From Vibrio pomeroyi (GTDB taxonomy: Bacteria > Pseudomonadota > Gammaproteobacteria > Enterobacterales > Vibrionaceae), in NCBI GenBank assembly GCA_041879425.1, contig CP090855.1:124001-188000 (forward strand): 64,000 bases of DNA, read 5' to 3'. The notes below the pieces were generated by a model. The model saw nothing but the letters and a program-made list of their open reading frames with translations, was not told where the DNA came from and did no database searches. Every line of letters starts with the position of its first letter. The stretch's first letter is position 1. Shown here piece after piece: positions 63,176 to 64,000 of the stretch. Position numbers and translations under genes: made by a program.

Positions 63176-63601
63176 ATGAGTATTTGGAAAAAGCCCGTTG
63201 ACCTAGACATCTTCAACGCGACCTCAAAAAATACCTTGATTGAGCACCTCAACATTGTTTACACCGAGGTTAACGATAATTCCTTGGTGGCAACCATGCC
63301 AGTTTGTCATTTCACGCATCAACCATTGGGCATGCTTCACGGTGGTGCATCCGTGGTTTTAGCAGAAACTCTTGGTTCACTCGGCGCAAACTTTTGCGTA
63401 CCCGATGGTTACTATTGCGTAGGGCTAGACATCAACGCTAATCACGTTCGTTCAATGCGTGAAGGGCACGTTATTGGCACCGCCGAGCCTATTCACCTTG
63501 GGGTATCTACTCAAGTATGGCAGATAAACATCACTGATGAACGTCAACGCTTGGTTTGCACAAGCCGTTTAACCATTGCAGTGAAGAAGCACAAACGTTA
63601 G
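63176..63601 (+). CDS. menI: Hotdog-fold thioesterase, MenI (YdiI)-like
   Basis: A 141-residue hotdog thioesterase matching E. coli YdiI/MenI: MLHGGASVVLAETLGS contains the catalytic Glu, and LDINANHVRSMREG and HLGVSTQVWQINITDE are conserved. MenI hydrolyses 1,4-dihydroxy-2-naphthoyl-CoA in menaquinone synthesis. EntH (enterobactin proof-reading) is a close relative and remains possible. AAGGAA precedes the ATG. Confidence 0.88.
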   Translation: MSIWKKPVDLDIFNATSKNTLIEHLNIVYTEVNDNSLVATMPVCHFTHQPLGMLHGGASVVLAETLGSLGANFCVPDGYYCVGLDINANHVRSMREGHVIGTAEPIHLGVSTQVWQINITDERQRLVCTSRLTIAVKKHKR

Positions 63602-63690
63602 TTCATTAGTCGAGGTGAGGCACAGTAATCATCCTAGCCACACCTTATTAAACCTCATTTACAAAGTGTTTATTTTAGTTAGAGAAATCC

Positions 63691-63924
63691 ATGGTCATAA
63701 CGTTTAAAAGTGGAAAAGTCATTGCAACCGCACATGAATTGGTTGTTCGTTTAGATGGTGAACATAGAGTCACATTACAAGCTCAAGTTGATGCAATTCA
63801 GCTGATCGGAAAAGGGGCAAATGTAATTTCGGCTAATGGCTCTGAGTGCAAATGGTCGATTAAATTAGACAACGAACAACAACTTCGTGATATCGCCAAT
63901 GAAATCGGCTGCGATGTGATGTAA
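63691..63924 (+). CDS. Small protein, DUF3389-like, 77 residues
   Basis: A 77-residue cytosolic protein with a beta-rich N-terminus (MVITFKSGKVIATAHELVVR) and a short C-terminal helix. It resembles the DUF3389 small proteins of Vibrio as I recall them; the match is by memory. AGAG lies upstream of the ATG. Function unknown. Confidence 0.6.
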   Translation: MVITFKSGKVIATAHELVVRLDGEHRVTLQAQVDAIQLIGKGANVISANGSECKWSIKLDNEQQLRDIANEIGCDVM

Positions 63925-64000
63925 TTAGCGGTTATCACTGCGTTTATTTCGGCTTTTAACTCTCTGTTAGAGGCACTAAATCTGTTCACATTTGCAATCC

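Overview
The window looks like chromosomal DNA of a marine Vibrio, probably of the Splendidus clade. This is inferred from gene content and protein style: a FadL + VolA-like surface lipase pair, a two-adaptor RND pump of the VexIJK/TriABC type, HD-GYP and EAL proteins, an AspT/AspD pair, and many Vibrio-type lipoproteins. I ran no taxonomic search. There is no rRNA, tRNA, CRISPR array or prophage that I can see. The only mobile element is one apparently intact IS200-type insertion near 30.73-31.35 kb.

Layout. 0-7 kb: 5' part of fhs (cut by the window edge) with a near-consensus PurR box, gsk, a CreA-family protein, a small lipoprotein, an unknown protein, an HD-GYP c-di-GMP phosphodiesterase with a periplasmic sensor, a HAD phosphatase and a small zinc-ribbon protein. 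7-12.6 kb: a chemoreceptor, tyrP with a perfect TyrR box, a 42-residue acidic protein, acpH behind a hairpin that covers its ribosome binding site, and a DEAD-box helicase. 12.6-18.8 kb: a TetR regulator divergent from an operon of two adaptors and an RND pump. 18.9-26.5 kb: an EAL protein, an unknown protein, a DUF2164 protein, cytochrome b561 + YceI, a formate-channel/CBS fusion facing a LysR regulator, and a DUF1097 membrane protein. 26.6-35.5 kb: an OLD-family nuclease with an Asn/Gly-rich insert, a 5'-nucleotidase without a signal peptide, a 31-residue membrane peptide, the IS200-type element, a yybP-ykoY manganese riboswitch with its alx/TerC-type gene, a DUF1127 protein, a DUF1223 protein and a second DEAD-box helicase.

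35.7-46.7 kb: a TamA-like Omp85 protein, an Asp/Glu racemase, a ClsC-like phospholipase D lipoprotein, an operon of an outer-membrane barrel and a type-B carboxylesterase homologue that has lost its catalytic Ser and His, and an aaeXAB-like efflux operon. 47-54.7 kb: aspartate:alanine antiporter, aspartate 4-decarboxylase and pyridoxal kinase, which together suggest a proton-motive aspartate decarboxylation module with its own PLP supply; then a patatin lipoprotein with a small secreted partner, and a LysR regulator. 54.7-64 kb: a structured leader ending in a terminator before an outer-membrane barrel gene, a PhnA-family protein, fadL-volA, an M50 protease, an M48 lipoprotein protease, a MenI-type thioesterase and a small DUF3389-like protein.

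Most genes are ordinary. The points most worth a second look are the catalytically dead esterase-like lipoprotein paired with an unknown barrel (40-44 kb), the structured leader/attenuator candidate at 54.78-54.94 kb, the formate-channel/CBS fusion with a strong internal ribosome binding site (23.6 kb), the paired TTTGATCCATCAAA palindromes at 46.8 and 47.0 kb, and hairpins that cover start signals (acpH, the chemoreceptor gene).
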